From the NCBI GenBank assembly GCA_035308025.1, contig DATGHL010000038.1, positions 1 through 64,000 on the forward strand: a stretch of DNA of 64,000 bases. Direction: 5' to 3'. This document shows positions 17,933 to 26,905 of this stretch, one piece after another. A program made the translations under genes and the position numbers. The DNA is from Candidatus Binataceae bacterium. GTDB taxonomy: Bacteria > Desulfobacterota > Binatia > Binatales > Binataceae. The first letter of the stretch is position 1. Every line of letters starts with the position of its first letter. The notes under the pieces are model-generated. The model searched no databases. It had not been told where the DNA came from and worked only from the letters and a program-made list of their open reading frames with translations.

Positions 17933-19204
17933 ATGGGACGGACATTCTTTCGGCGGGCGAACCTGATCGATGGCATTCATGCCGTGAAGAAAAACGCCAC
18001 CGTTGTGGTCGAGGGCGAGCGCATCACGGCCGTCGGCACGAATGGCGATGCGCCCAAACCCTCCGCGCACGATACCGTCTATGATCTCAACGGCCGCTCG
18101 CTGATGCCCGGCATGGTGCAGTGCCACTACCACGGCGCGTACGACAACGTCGCCAGCCTCAACGACATCGACATGAAGCATCCCGCGACCTACCTGACGC
18201 TCATCGCGGCGCACAATGCCGAGATGCTCCTGCATGCGGGCTTTACCGGAGCGGTCGGCGCCGGCGCGCTGCACAATATCGATGTGACGCTGAAACGCGC
18301 GATCAACCACGGCCTCATCCCCGGACCGCGGCTCCTGGCCTCCGGCCGCGACGTCGTCACCACCGGCGACTCGGTGGATTTCCATCCGTCATGGTGGAAT
18401 CTGAAGATGGAAGGCCTCGGCCTCATCTGCGACGGTCCTGACGAGTTCCGCAAGGCCGTCCGCGACGAAATCAAGCAGGGTGTGGACATTATCAAGCTCT
18501 ATCCGACTGGCGGCCACGGCCTCTTATGGCCCGCCGACGTGATGACGATGACGCAGGCGGAACTCGACGCAGCCGCTGAGACCGCGCACGAACGCGGGAA
18601 AAAAATCCGCGGCCACATCATCTCAAAGCGCGGAATCATGGCCGCGCTCGACGCCGGCCTCGACGTTATCGATCACGGCGACCAGATGGACGAGGAATGT
18701 ATTGAGCGCTTCGTTGCGCAGGGAACCTTCGTCGTGCCGAGCCTTTACTTTCCCTACATGATGGTCGAGCAGAAGCGCCGCACCGGCAAGGCGGCGTTCC
18801 CCGGCGTCGAGGAGATGGAACGCGGTCTCGAAGACTCCTATCGCATGATTCCCAAGGCGCACGCCGCCGGGGTCAAGCTCGTGATCGGCGACGACTTCGG
18901 CACCGCACCGATGCCTCATGGTGAATATGCCAAAGAGCTTGAGGCTTATGTGAAGGGTGCCGGCATCCCGGCGATCGAGGTGCTCGGCTGGGCGACCCGC
19001 AACGGCGCCGAACTCCTCGGCATGAAGGATGATCTCGGCACGATCGAGGCGGGCAAGCTGGCCGATCTGCTGGTGGTTGAGGGAGACCCGACCAAGGACA
19101 TCACGCTGTTGCAAGACCGCGTGAACCTCAAGGTTGTGATGAAGGGCGGCGTCCTCGTCGACTGCGACCTGACGCCGTCGAAGGCGATCGCTAAAGCCGC
19201 TTGA
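17933..19204 (+). CDS. Amidohydrolase-family metal-dependent hydrolase
   Basis: This 423-residue protein is of the imidazolonepropionase/prolidase-like amidohydrolase type. It has an N-terminal beta-sandwich strand set (NATVVVEGERITAVG), GRSLMPGMVQCHYHGAYD carrying the metal H-x-H, IIKLYPTGGHG with the lysine usually carbamylated, later histidines in GHIISKRG and VIDHGDQMDE, and the catalytic aspartate in VIGDDFGTAP. The C-terminal DLGTIEAGKLADLLVVEGDP is diagnostic for the superfamily. GGAGGTAACTTCG precedes the ATG. It may cleave a cyclic amide or a dipeptide; the substrate is unknown. It converges on rmuC with a 2-bp gap. Confidence 0.88.
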   Translation: MGRTFFRRANLIDGIHAVKKNATVVVEGERITAVGTNGDAPKPSAHDTVYDLNGRSLMPGMVQCHYHGAYDNVASLNDIDMKHPATYLTLIAAHNAEMLLHAGFTGAVGAGALHNIDVTLKRAINHGLIPGPRLLASGRDVVTTGDSVDFHPSWWNLKMEGLGLICDGPDEFRKAVRDEIKQGVDIIKLYPTGGHGLLWPADVMTMTQAELDAAAETAHERGKKIRGHIISKRGIMAALDAGLDVIDHGDQMDEECIERFVAQGTFVVPSLYFPYMMVEQKRRTGKAAFPGVEEMERGLEDSYRMIPKAHAAGVKLVIGDDFGTAPMPHGEYAKELEAYVKGAGIPAIEVLGWATRNGAELLGMKDDLGTIEAGKLADLLVVEGDPTKDITLLQDRVNLKVVMKGGVLVDCDLTPSKAIAKAA

Positions 19205-19206
19205 GA

Positions 19207-20592
19207 TTATTTCCCGCGCAGGGTTTCTGAAATACCGTTGGCGGCGGTCGACTCAGGCTCCCGCGGAATCGTATCGACCGTGTCGAAATCGCGGAGTTCC
19301 TGCTTACCGCCGACACCAAGTTCACGGAAGCGCCGCGCCGTCGGCATCACGCGCGACTGAAACGAACCGACCGCGTCGTTGAACGAGCGCACCGCGCCGC
19401 CGAGCGACGCGCCAACCCGTGCGAAATGATCGCGCATGATAGTCAGGCGGTCGTGGATCTCCTGTCCCAAGCGGCTGATGCGCTCGGCGTTGTCGGCGAG
19501 AGACGCCTGACGCCATCCGTAACCGACGGCCTTGAGCAGCGCGATCAGCGTGGTCGGCGTCGCCAGGATCACGCGCGCCTCGGCCGCATCCTCGATCAGG
19601 GTGGCGTCCTGCTGGAGGGCTGCGCTGAAAAACATTTCGCCGGGCAGAAAGAGCACGACGAATTCGGGCGCGTGCTCGAGAGCGTCCCAGTAGGCTTTGG
19701 CTTTGAGCTGTTCGATATGGTTGCGAATCTGACGGGCGTGGTCACGCAGTTTCGCGGCGCGTTCACCCTCGCCTTCCGCTTCGATCGCTTCCATGTAGGC
19801 TTGCAACGGGGCCTTGGCGTCAACCACGACGTTCTTGCCACCCGGCAGGCGGACGATCATGTCGGGCCGAAGTTTGCTGTCGCCGCTGGTGGTGAGCTGG
19901 GCCTGTTCGTGAAAGTCGCAATGTTCGACCATGCCGGCGATCTCGACGACGCGCCTTAATTGGATTTCGCCCCAGCGGCCGCGCACCGTTGGGGTTTTGA
20001 GCGCATCGACCAGCCGGTTGGTCTGCGAGCTGAGCGAACGGAGCTGATCGGTCAACACGTCAGTCGCGCCGCGCCGTTCGTTTTCGATGCGGCGAATTTC
20101 ACGATCGAGGCTCGCGAGCGATTCCTTGACCGGTTCGACGATGCGATCGATTGCGCCGCGACGGGCGTCGAGATCGGCCACCGACTGCTGCTGGATCGAA
20201 CCGAAGCGTTCTGCCGCGAGCGTCAGGAAACTCTCGCTGCTCGACTTGAGCGCGTCGGCCGCCAGCGCGCGAAAGGCGTCGGCAAATTTGCGTTCCGCCG
20301 CGTCGAGCAGTTGGCGCTGTTCGTCGAAGCGCCGGCGCATCTCCTCAGCGCGCGCGTCGAGTCCGGCGTTCGCGGTCGCCGCGACGTCGAGGCGATGGCG
20401 CAAGCCCTCGATCTCGGCGCGGCCGCGCTCGAGTTCGGCGCCCAGCGCACTCGCCTCAGCCGACGATGCTGCGGCAAGCGCCTCGGCGCCGCGCAGCGAG
20501 GTTTCAAACTTAGCGCGGATGCGGTTGGCGGCGACGATCCATCCCACGACCGAACCGAGCGCAACTCCGAACAGCATCCACAACAGCTCCAT
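19207..20592 (-). CDS. rmuC: DNA recombination protein RmuC
   Basis: This 461-residue protein has an N-terminal membrane helix (LLWMLFGVALGSVVGWIVA) and a long coiled coil (about 30-150) with many Glu/Ala/Arg heptads. The RmuC domain follows, containing RGRWGEIQLRRVVEIAGM, CDFHEQ, LRPDMIVRLPGGKNVVVDAKAPL and FVVLFLPGEMFFSAAL. The restriction-like nuclease core (DMIVRLP...VDAK) is intact. RmuC limits DNA inversions at repeats. ATG at 20592 has GAGG eight bases upstream and is preferred to two earlier GTGs. It is divergent from the ArsA-type gene, 204 bp away. Confidence 0.93.
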   Translation of the reverse strand: MELLWMLFGVALGSVVGWIVAANRIRAKFETSLRGAEALAAASSAEASALGAELERGRAEIEGLRHRLDVAATANAGLDARAEEMRRRFDEQRQLLDAAERKFADAFRALAADALKSSSESFLTLAAERFGSIQQQSVADLDARRGAIDRIVEPVKESLASLDREIRRIENERRGATDVLTDQLRSLSSQTNRLVDALKTPTVRGRWGEIQLRRVVEIAGMVEHCDFHEQAQLTTSGDSKLRPDMIVRLPGGKNVVVDAKAPLQAYMEAIEAEGEGERAAKLRDHARQIRNHIEQLKAKAYWDALEHAPEFVVLFLPGEMFFSAALQQDATLIEDAAEARVILATPTTLIALLKAVGYGWRQASLADNAERISRLGQEIHDRLTIMRDHFARVGASLGGAVRSFNDAVGSFQSRVMPTARRFRELGVGGKQELRDFDTVDTIPREPESTAANGISETLRGK

Positions 20593-20796
20593 CACCACAT
20601 CCTCGCAGCAGCCCCAGCTACCAATTTACGTGGCGCAAGGTTGACGGTCTATTCGCGCGCTTAAGCTTGTCCACAGAAATTGCGCAGCACGGATGGTATC
20701 GTGGCCCGATCCGTAGCGTCGTGAAAAAGTGAAGAGCTGAAAAAAGTCGTAAAAGTGAAACCTAAAGTGGCACATTAAGATGTCAAAGATTGAGGC

Positions 20797-22029
20797 GTGA
20801 AAAAATTATTTAAGCCGGGTTCGATTGTCGTGGTGGTGGGTGCGGGCGGAGTCGGCAAAACGACGATCGCCGCCGCGCTGGGTTTGGGTGCCGCGCGCGC
20901 CGGTTTCAGCACCGGAGTATTGACGGTTGATCCGGCGCGCCGGCTGCGCGACGCCTTGGGCATCGCACGGCTGGAGGTGCGGCCGCGCCCGCTTGATGCG
21001 CGACGGTTGCGCGCAGCCGGTCTGAGCGGGCGGCTGGTGCTCGCCGCCAGCAGCATGGACGTCAAAGCCACATGGGACGGCATGATTGAGCGTTTGGTTA
21101 AAGCGCCGACCGCGCGCCGTCAAATCCTGGAGAACAAGTTCTATCAAAACCTCACGCAACGATTTGCGGGCGCCGAAGCCTACGCTGCGCTCGAACAACT
21201 GCTCGCGATGCACGAGAGCGGGAAGTTTGGGGTCGAGGTCGTCGATACTCCGCCGACGCAGCAGGCCTTCGATTTTATCGAGGCGCCGGCGCACCTCGCC
21301 CGTCTGCTGGATTCGCGTTCGGCGCGATGGCTGTTGGAGTGGACGGCGCGGGCCGGACGCGAACGCCCGCCGGTGACCAGCCGTATCGCCAGCCTGATCG
21401 TCGCGCAGATCGAGAAATTCGCCGGCGCCCTGCCACTCTTTGCGATCGCGCAATTCTTCGGCGCCGCCGCCGAAGCGACCGACGCGCTGCGTGCACGGAT
21501 GGTCGAGGGCGATTCGCTGCTGCGCTCGTCGTCGGTCAACTTCGTGCTGGTCACCACTGCGGAGGAGAACCGCCTGAACGAGGCTTGTGCGATTATCCGC
21601 CGGATCGAAAATGAGGGTCTGCGGCTCGCTGCCGTGGTGATCAACCGCGTCGCCGACGAGAAAACCTTTACCGCTCTGGCGGGCGCGCCGGGCCGCGTCC
21701 CGCCCCATTTGCGCGAGGCGGCGGAATTGCAGGCGCTCGCGTCAACCGATCAGCGGCTTGCCGCGATCGCGCAGTTCCTCGCAGACTACGCGGCGGAACA
21801 AGCTGCCGCGATCAGCCGCGCAGCGAAATTCGCTCGCGAAATCCGCGCCCGTGTTTCACTGATCGCTATTCCCGAGCTTCAGCGCGACGCCAGCGAGTTG
21901 CGCTGGCTGACAAAAGTCGCTGACGCGTTGGAAGTAGAAGGCGCCGGCGGCCGCTTCCTCGAGCAGGCGGCGCGCGCCTTCGCGACTCACGAGCGCAAAG
22001 CCAACGCGCGTCCGTACCCGGCGCAGTGA
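20797..22029 (+). CDS. ArsA/GET3-family P-loop ATPase
   Basis: This 410-residue protein has VVVGAGGVGKTTIAAALGLGAA (deviant Walker A with the signature lysine of the ArsA/MinD class), TVDPARRLRDALG and switch II VVDTPPTQQAFDFIEAP. The C-terminal half is helical and conserved in the bacterial 'anion-transporting ATPase' subgroup, which is not tied to arsenic. Cys residues for arsenite binding are not evident, and no ars genes are nearby, so an arsenite-pump role is unlikely. The GTG start has GAGG only one base before it. It overlaps the stop of a seven-codon frame (ATG at about 20780), so reinitiation is possible. Similar single-gene ATPases occur near sporulation or envelope genes. Confidence 0.87.
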   Translation: MKKLFKPGSIVVVVGAGGVGKTTIAAALGLGAARAGFSTGVLTVDPARRLRDALGIARLEVRPRPLDARRLRAAGLSGRLVLAASSMDVKATWDGMIERLVKAPTARRQILENKFYQNLTQRFAGAEAYAALEQLLAMHESGKFGVEVVDTPPTQQAFDFIEAPAHLARLLDSRSARWLLEWTARAGRERPPVTSRIASLIVAQIEKFAGALPLFAIAQFFGAAAEATDALRARMVEGDSLLRSSSVNFVLVTTAEENRLNEACAIIRRIENEGLRLAAVVINRVADEKTFTALAGAPGRVPPHLREAAELQALASTDQRLAAIAQFLADYAAEQAAAISRAAKFAREIRARVSLIAIPELQRDASELRWLTKVADALEVEGAGGRFLEQAARAFATHERKANARPYPAQ

Positions 22030-22033
22030 CGAA

Positions 22034-22723
22034 TCAGCGCTTCGCTTGCACCGGCGGCGTCGTCTCGCTCATGCGGGCAAAGACCTCCGCGTCGCTCATC
22101 GCGAAGACCGCTTCCCGTCCCGGCGGAAACTCCATCGGCGGATGCGCCAGATCGACCGCCGGATTCGGCACCGCGCCGCCGCGTGATTCGAAGGCCGGTG
22201 GATGCTTGTAGCGATCGAGCTCGGCCATACTGATATTGCTGAGCCGCACGACCTCGGGATCGATCCACGACTCGGCGTCAATCGTTTTTCCCTCGGAGGT
22301 CGAGAACTCGAGCATGATCCCCTCGGGGGCGGCGAGATAGATCGACTTGCAGAAACCATGGTCGATCGGTCCCATCACCCAGTCGCCGTGCGTGCGCACG
22401 CGATCGCGAATCGCGAGCAGGTCAGCTTCGCTATCAACATTGAGCGCAAGATGCTGCATCACGCCGGCGGCCACCGGCGCGGCGGTCCACGCCGGATGGG
22501 AGACGCCCTTCTGCGGCTGAATCTCGCCAATCTCGGGCGATTGGCAAAAGGCGATTGACGAACTGTCACCGAGCTTCAAAAAGCCGTGGAAGGTTTTGTC
22601 GACGCCGTGCATCCAGTAGAGCGCAACCAGTTCCATACCGACGTGTTGAGTGAAAAACTCAATCTGCTTCTTGATGTCCTTGGTACAGATCGCGAGGTGG
22701 TGAACGCCGTTTGCCAATCCCAT
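22034..22723 (-). CDS. VOC-family (glyoxalase/dioxygenase superfamily) protein
   Basis: This 229-residue protein starts NGVHHLAICTKDIKKQIEFFTQHVGM, a typical vicinal-oxygen-chelate half with His at position 8-9. A second half follows with VMQHLALNVDSEADLLAIRDRVR and ends IYLAAPEGIMLEFSTSEG, giving the H...H...E metal triad. An extra C-terminal domain of about 70 residues has no clear match. This arrangement fits an extradiol dioxygenase-like or glyoxalase-like hydrolase, but substrate is unknown. GGAGG lies 11 bases before the ATG. It ends 4 bp from the ArsA-type gene and lies downstream of rnpB. Confidence 0.85.
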   Translation of the reverse strand: MGLANGVHHLAICTKDIKKQIEFFTQHVGMELVALYWMHGVDKTFHGFLKLGDSSSIAFCQSPEIGEIQPQKGVSHPAWTAAPVAAGVMQHLALNVDSEADLLAIRDRVRTHGDWVMGPIDHGFCKSIYLAAPEGIMLEFSTSEGKTIDAESWIDPEVVRLSNISMAELDRYKHPPAFESRGGAVPNPAVDLAHPPMEFPPGREAVFAMSDAEVFARMSETTPPVQAKR

Positions 22724-22794
22724 AAGTGTTGCTACCTCCGATGATAAGCCTGCCTTTGCGGAAATCTACTGAATCGGCCCGAAGTTGTATAGAT

Positions 22795-23136
22795 GCCGGA
22801 GTGAGCCTGTAAGCCGGGTTCTGTCCCCTCACGGTGGCGATCATTCATCTGGGCCTGCGCTTGCGCGCCGGCTCGAGCGACCATACCCGAGGAATTGCGA
22901 ACGGGCCGTTCATCCCTCCTATTTGGTCTTGCTCCGGATGGGGTTTGGCATGCGCGCGCGATCACTCGCGCGCCGGTGGGCTCTTACCCCGCCATTTCAC
23001 CCTTGCCCTGACGGGCGGTCTGTTTTCTGTGCCACTTTCCGCGGATCACTCCGCGCCGCCGTTAACGGCCATCCTGCCCTATGGAGCCCGGACTTTCCTC
23101 CGCAGTTACGCAGCGATCGCCCGACTCACTCCGGCT
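22795..23136 (-). ncRNA. rnpB: RNase P RNA (M1-type)
   Basis: The minus strand shows the conserved cores of bacterial RNase P RNA, class A. Near the 5' end is GAGGAAAGTCCGGGCTCC, followed by GCAGGATGGCC and GTTAACGGC. The middle has ACAGAAAACAGACCGCC, and the 3' end has ACAGAACCCGGCTTAC. The ends pair: GCCGGAGTGAG (5') with CTCACTCCGGC (3') forms an 11-bp P1 helix that fixes the boundaries. Total length is about 342 nt. It directly follows the ABC exporter stop codon. No rho-independent terminator is visible after the 3' end. Confidence 0.96.
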
Positions 23137-23141
23137 GCGGG

Positions 23142-23150
23142 ATCATAGCA
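23142..23150 (-). promoter_or_regulatory. Extended -10 promoter candidate for rnpB, overlapping the exporter stop codon
   Basis: On the minus strand TGCTATGAT is an extended -10 element (TGn plus a TATAAT-like hexamer with one mismatch). Its TGA is the stop codon of the ABC gene (23143-23145). The next purine at the right distance is 23136/23135, which is the first base of the P1 helix of rnpB. There is no convincing -35 box, as expected for extended -10 promoters. Confidence 0.5.
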
Positions 23151-24990
23151 CTTTCGCGGGCGCTTCTCGGAGCGGCTCGGCGCTGGTCGCGTACTGCAAC
23201 TCGAAGAGGCGGCGATAGAGGCCCGGGCGGCGGAGCAGCTCCTCATGAGTACCGCTCTCGCGCAAGACGCCGTTGCTCAGCACGAGGATGCGATCGGCGC
23301 GCTCGATGGTCGAGAGCCGATGAGCGATGATCAGCGCGGTGCGCTCCGAGAGCAACTGCCGCAGCGCGATCTGAACGAGGCGTTCGGTCTCGCTGTCAAC
23401 GCTCGAGGTCGCCTCGTCCATCACGAGGATACGGGGATCGTACGCGAGCGCGCGGGCGAACGAGAGCAGTTGGCGCTGCCCGGCTGAGAGATTGGCCCCG
23501 CGCTCGTGAATCTCTTCGTGGAGGCCGTGCGGCAGCCGCTCGACGAAGCGGAGCGCCTGCGCGCGCGCGAGCGCGTCGCGCACCTGGCTTTCAGTCAAAT
23601 CGATCCGGCTGAGGCGGACGTTGTCGAGCAGGTCGCCGGCGAAGAGAAAGACATCCTGCTGGACCAGGCCGATCGTGCGGCGCAGATCGCGCAGATTCCA
23701 TTCACGGACGTCGCCGCCGTCAATCAGGATGCGGCCGGAGGTGACGTCGTAAAAGCGGTTGAGCAGCTTGATGATGGTCGTCTTGCCCGAGCCGGTCGGT
23801 CCGACGATCGCGACCTTCTGGCCCGGTTCGACGCGAAAGCTCAGGTCGCGCAAGACCGGCTCGCCGCGGCGGTACTCGAAGGAAACGTGCTCGAAGGCGA
23901 TCGCGCCGAGCGGGCGCGTGATGCGGCGCGGCACGGCCGGACTCGCGATCGATTCCGGAATCGTCATCAGCGCTTCAATCCGCTCGACTGACGCCAGCGC
24001 CGATTGCAAGGTCGTGTACTTCGACGAGACGTCGCGCAGCGGCATGAAAAAACGCTGCGCGTAGTCGATAAACGCATAGAGGGTGCCGATCGTGATCAAT
24101 CGATGAATGACGTCGCCACCGCCCACCCACAGAATCATCGCAACCGTGATCGAACTGAGGGCCTCGACCGAGGAGAACATCGCGCCGTCGTAGATGTTCG
24201 AGATGCGCTGCGACTCGCGATTCTTCTGATTGAGCTCCTGAAACTCGCGCCTGCTCTCGCGCTCGCGTGTGAAGAGCTGGATCACCGTCATTCCGCTCAG
24301 CGCCTCGGAGAGATAGGCGTTGAGCGCGGCGAGGCGCTCGCGAATCTCGCCAAAGACCACGCGCATCCGCACACGGAAAAAGTTAATGACGAGCAACAGC
24401 GGCGGCACGCCGCAGAGCGACCACAGCGCCAGGCGGACGTTGAACGCCAGCATGATCGAGATGATGCCGGCCAGCGTCAGGAAATCCATCAGCAGCGTGA
24501 GCGAGCCCGAGCTGAACATTTCGTTCACGGCGTCGATGTCGGTGGTCATCCGGCTGACGAGGCGGCCGGCGGGCGTGCGATCGAAATAGGCCATTGGCAG
24601 CCGCTCGACGTGGCGGAACAGTGCTACCCGCAGGTCGGAGAGACTATACTGCGCGACCAGCATGGTCAGATAGAACTGTCCGTAGAAGCTCGAGACCTCG
24701 CCCAGCAGGAGGATAAGGTACATCGCTCCCATTACCAGCAGGCCGTGGCCGTGAGAAGCCGCGAGGATCGGCGCGAGCCAGTGCGGGGCGGCGGTGGTAT
24801 GCGCCGCCAGGAAGATATCGATCGTGAGCTTGAAGACATAGGGCTGAATCAGCACGAAGGTCGTGTTGATCGGCATCAGGATGACCGAGAGCCAGAACAG
24901 GCGGCGATACGGATGGATATAGCGCCAGATAAAGTTGAGCAGACGCCAATCATAAGAACGGAGGCTGCGATCTTGCGGTGCGTCGGCCAT
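23143..24990 (-). CDS. ABC exporter half-transporter, catalytic-site subunit
   Basis: This 615-residue protein has six N-terminal membrane helices and a C-terminal nucleotide-binding domain. Walker A is GPTGSGKTTIIKLLNRFY, the signature is LSAGQRQLLSFARAL, and Walker B plus catalytic Glu is ILVMDEATSSVD. The signature LSAGQ departs from LSGGQ. Its start lies 3 bp after the stop of the partner gene, so both are made from one mRNA. Homologues of the MdlA/MdlB or LmrCD class export lipids, peptides or drugs; the cargo cannot be told from sequence. Its stop codon lies within the promoter region of rnpB. Confidence 0.93.
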   Translation of the reverse strand: MADAPQDRSLRSYDWRLLNFIWRYIHPYRRLFWLSVILMPINTTFVLIQPYVFKLTIDIFLAAHTTAAPHWLAPILAASHGHGLLVMGAMYLILLLGEVSSFYGQFYLTMLVAQYSLSDLRVALFRHVERLPMAYFDRTPAGRLVSRMTTDIDAVNEMFSSGSLTLLMDFLTLAGIISIMLAFNVRLALWSLCGVPPLLLVINFFRVRMRVVFGEIRERLAALNAYLSEALSGMTVIQLFTRERESRREFQELNQKNRESQRISNIYDGAMFSSVEALSSITVAMILWVGGGDVIHRLITIGTLYAFIDYAQRFFMPLRDVSSKYTTLQSALASVERIEALMTIPESIASPAVPRRITRPLGAIAFEHVSFEYRRGEPVLRDLSFRVEPGQKVAIVGPTGSGKTTIIKLLNRFYDVTSGRILIDGGDVREWNLRDLRRTIGLVQQDVFLFAGDLLDNVRLSRIDLTESQVRDALARAQALRFVERLPHGLHEEIHERGANLSAGQRQLLSFARALAYDPRILVMDEATSSVDSETERLVQIALRQLLSERTALIIAHRLSTIERADRILVLSNGVLRESGTHEELLRRPGLYRRLFELQYATSAEPLREAPAKVL

Positions 24991-24993
24991 CGG

Positions 24994-26766
24994 CTAGTAG
25001 CGCGCAAGCTCCTCCTCGAGCAGTTGGCGACGGAACAGCTCGGCATAGATACCGCTGCGCGCCATGAGCTGTTCGTGGGTGCCGCGCTCGGCGATCGTGC
25101 CTTCTTCCAGCACGACGATCTCGTCGGCGTCGCGCACGGTGGAAGCGCGATGGGCAACTACGATGGTAGTGCGGCCCTTGACGCTTTCTTCGAGGCTGTG
25201 GAGCACCGCCCTTTCAGTTTCCGTGTCAACACTCGAGAGCGCATCGTCGAGCACCACGACCGCCGGGCTATATGCCAGCAGCCGCGCGATCGTTACCCGC
25301 TGCTTCTGGCCGCCGGACAACGACATCCCGCGCTCGCCGACGATTGTGTCGTAGCCGCGCGGCATCGCTTCGAGGTCAACGTCAAGTCCCGCGATATGCG
25401 CCGCCGCAGCAATCTCCTCGGGCGTGGCGTCGAGGCGGCCGAAGGCGATATTGCGCGCAATCGTGTCGGAGAACAGCACCGGCTCCTGCGGCACTACCCC
25501 GATTGTCTTGCGCAGACCCGCCAGCGGCAGCTCGCGCAGATCGCTGCCGTCGAGGGTCACCCGTCCGGTGGTCGGTTCGATCAGCCGGGCCAACAGTTTG
25601 ACCATCGTCGATTTACCCGCTCCGGTGCGTCCGACGATCGCGAGCTTGCCGCCGGCCGGCACCTTCACGCTGATATCGCGCAGCGCCCACGAATGCTTAG
25701 ATGCGCCATTGAGCGTCGCGCCGTTGATCGCGCCGGCTGGATCGGCAAAGTAGCTGTACGAAACGCGCTCCCAGGCGATCGCGCCGGAGGTCTCGAGTCG
25801 GATCTCGTCCCCTTCAACGCTAGCCACCTCGGTCGCCTCGAAAATCTCCTCGAGGCGACGCATCGACGCCTTGGCGCGCTGGTAAATCGAGAGCATCCAG
25901 CCGATCGAGACAGTGGGCCACGCGAGTTGGCCGAGGTAGGTCATGAAGGCGACCAAGTCGCCGATCGTGATCCGATGGGCCTCGATCAACGCGCCGCCAT
26001 AGGTCAGCAGAATCATCATCGAGCCCGCCACGGCGGCGCGGATCAGCGGCATCAGCGCGCCGCGCACGCGCGCCAGCGCGAGATTCTGCTCGTTGTAATC
26101 GTCGTTCAGCGCGCGGAAGCGTTCGACCTCGCGCTCTTCGAGCGTATAAGCCTTGACCAGATGGATGCCCGACAGGCTCTCCTGAACCTTCGCGCCGAGG
26201 TCGCCCAGACCCTCCTGCACCCGGAAGCTGCGCTCCATCATCGCGCGCGTCAGAAAACGAATCACCACGAACAGGACGAGATAAGGCACGATCAGCGCGA
26301 GCGTCAGCCGCGCGTTGAGCGAGAACATGAAGATGAGCGCGAAGATGTAGGTGACCGGCGTATTGGTGAAACTCAGCACACCCATCCCGACCATCATGCG
26401 CACGGCAGTGAGGTCGTTGATCATGCGCGACATCAGGTCGCCGGTCTTGAGGCGCTCATAAAAGTCCGGACCGAGCCGGGTCGCGTGAGCGAAAAGCTCG
26501 TTGCGCAGATCGAATTCGATATCGCGCCCGGTGTTGAAAGTGATGATGCGCGAGAGCGCCCGCGCGACGCACATCAGCACCGCGACGGCGACCATCGCGA
26601 TGGCGATATGCACCAGCTTAGTCGGACGGGCGGCGCGTGCGTCGTCGATCGCGCTGCGCATCAGCAGCGGCAGCAACATCTGGAGGAGCGCGAACGCAAA
26701 GGTGAAGAAGCCGCCGATCGCGTACCAGAGGCGATAGCGCCAGGCGTAGGTGAAGAGGCGTTTCAT
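24994..26766 (-). CDS. ABC exporter half-transporter, degenerate-site partner
   Basis: This 590-residue protein is a membrane domain plus ATPase domain. Walker A is GRTGAGKSTMVKLL, the signature is LSGGQKQRVTIARLL, and Walker B ends VVVLDDALSSVD, where Asp replaces the usual catalytic Glu. Paired with the following gene, the pattern matches asymmetric heterodimeric exporters with one weak and one strong ATP site. An intergenic region of 139 bp lies upstream, divergent to the gene at 26906. Function in lipid or drug export is inferred from family only. Confidence 0.93.
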   Translation of the reverse strand: MKRLFTYAWRYRLWYAIGGFFTFAFALLQMLLPLLMRSAIDDARAARPTKLVHIAIAMVAVAVLMCVARALSRIITFNTGRDIEFDLRNELFAHATRLGPDFYERLKTGDLMSRMINDLTAVRMMVGMGVLSFTNTPVTYIFALIFMFSLNARLTLALIVPYLVLFVVIRFLTRAMMERSFRVQEGLGDLGAKVQESLSGIHLVKAYTLEEREVERFRALNDDYNEQNLALARVRGALMPLIRAAVAGSMMILLTYGGALIEAHRITIGDLVAFMTYLGQLAWPTVSIGWMLSIYQRAKASMRRLEEIFEATEVASVEGDEIRLETSGAIAWERVSYSYFADPAGAINGATLNGASKHSWALRDISVKVPAGGKLAIVGRTGAGKSTMVKLLARLIEPTTGRVTLDGSDLRELPLAGLRKTIGVVPQEPVLFSDTIARNIAFGRLDATPEEIAAAAHIAGLDVDLEAMPRGYDTIVGERGMSLSGGQKQRVTIARLLAYSPAVVVLDDALSSVDTETERAVLHSLEESVKGRTTIVVAHRASTVRDADEIVVLEEGTIAERGTHEQLMARSGIYAELFRRQLLEEELARY

Positions 26767-26905
26767 ATCGCCAAGCTCACGTTATGGGAATCGTCCCTGC
26801 CGGTCCATCATATTCTGCCCGGCCTCTGCGCGAAGGCCCGCAGGCTTTACGCTCGAAGTGTAAGACAATATACGTTTCCCAAGGCCGAGGCAGAGGGAGG
26901 GGTGC

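Noticed and set aside
20660-20690. DnaA-box-like TTGTCCACAG near rmuC
   Set aside because: A single imperfect box with no cluster, AT-rich unwinding region or dnaA/dnaN nearby; not an origin.
20797-22029. ArsA-like ATPase as an arsenite pump
   Set aside because: No arsenite-binding cysteine cluster recognised and no arsB, arsC or arsR nearby.
22798-23330. Short open frames within 22.8-23.3 kb on the plus strand
   Set aside because: They lie across the RNase P RNA and exporter end; the RNA secondary structure explains the conservation.
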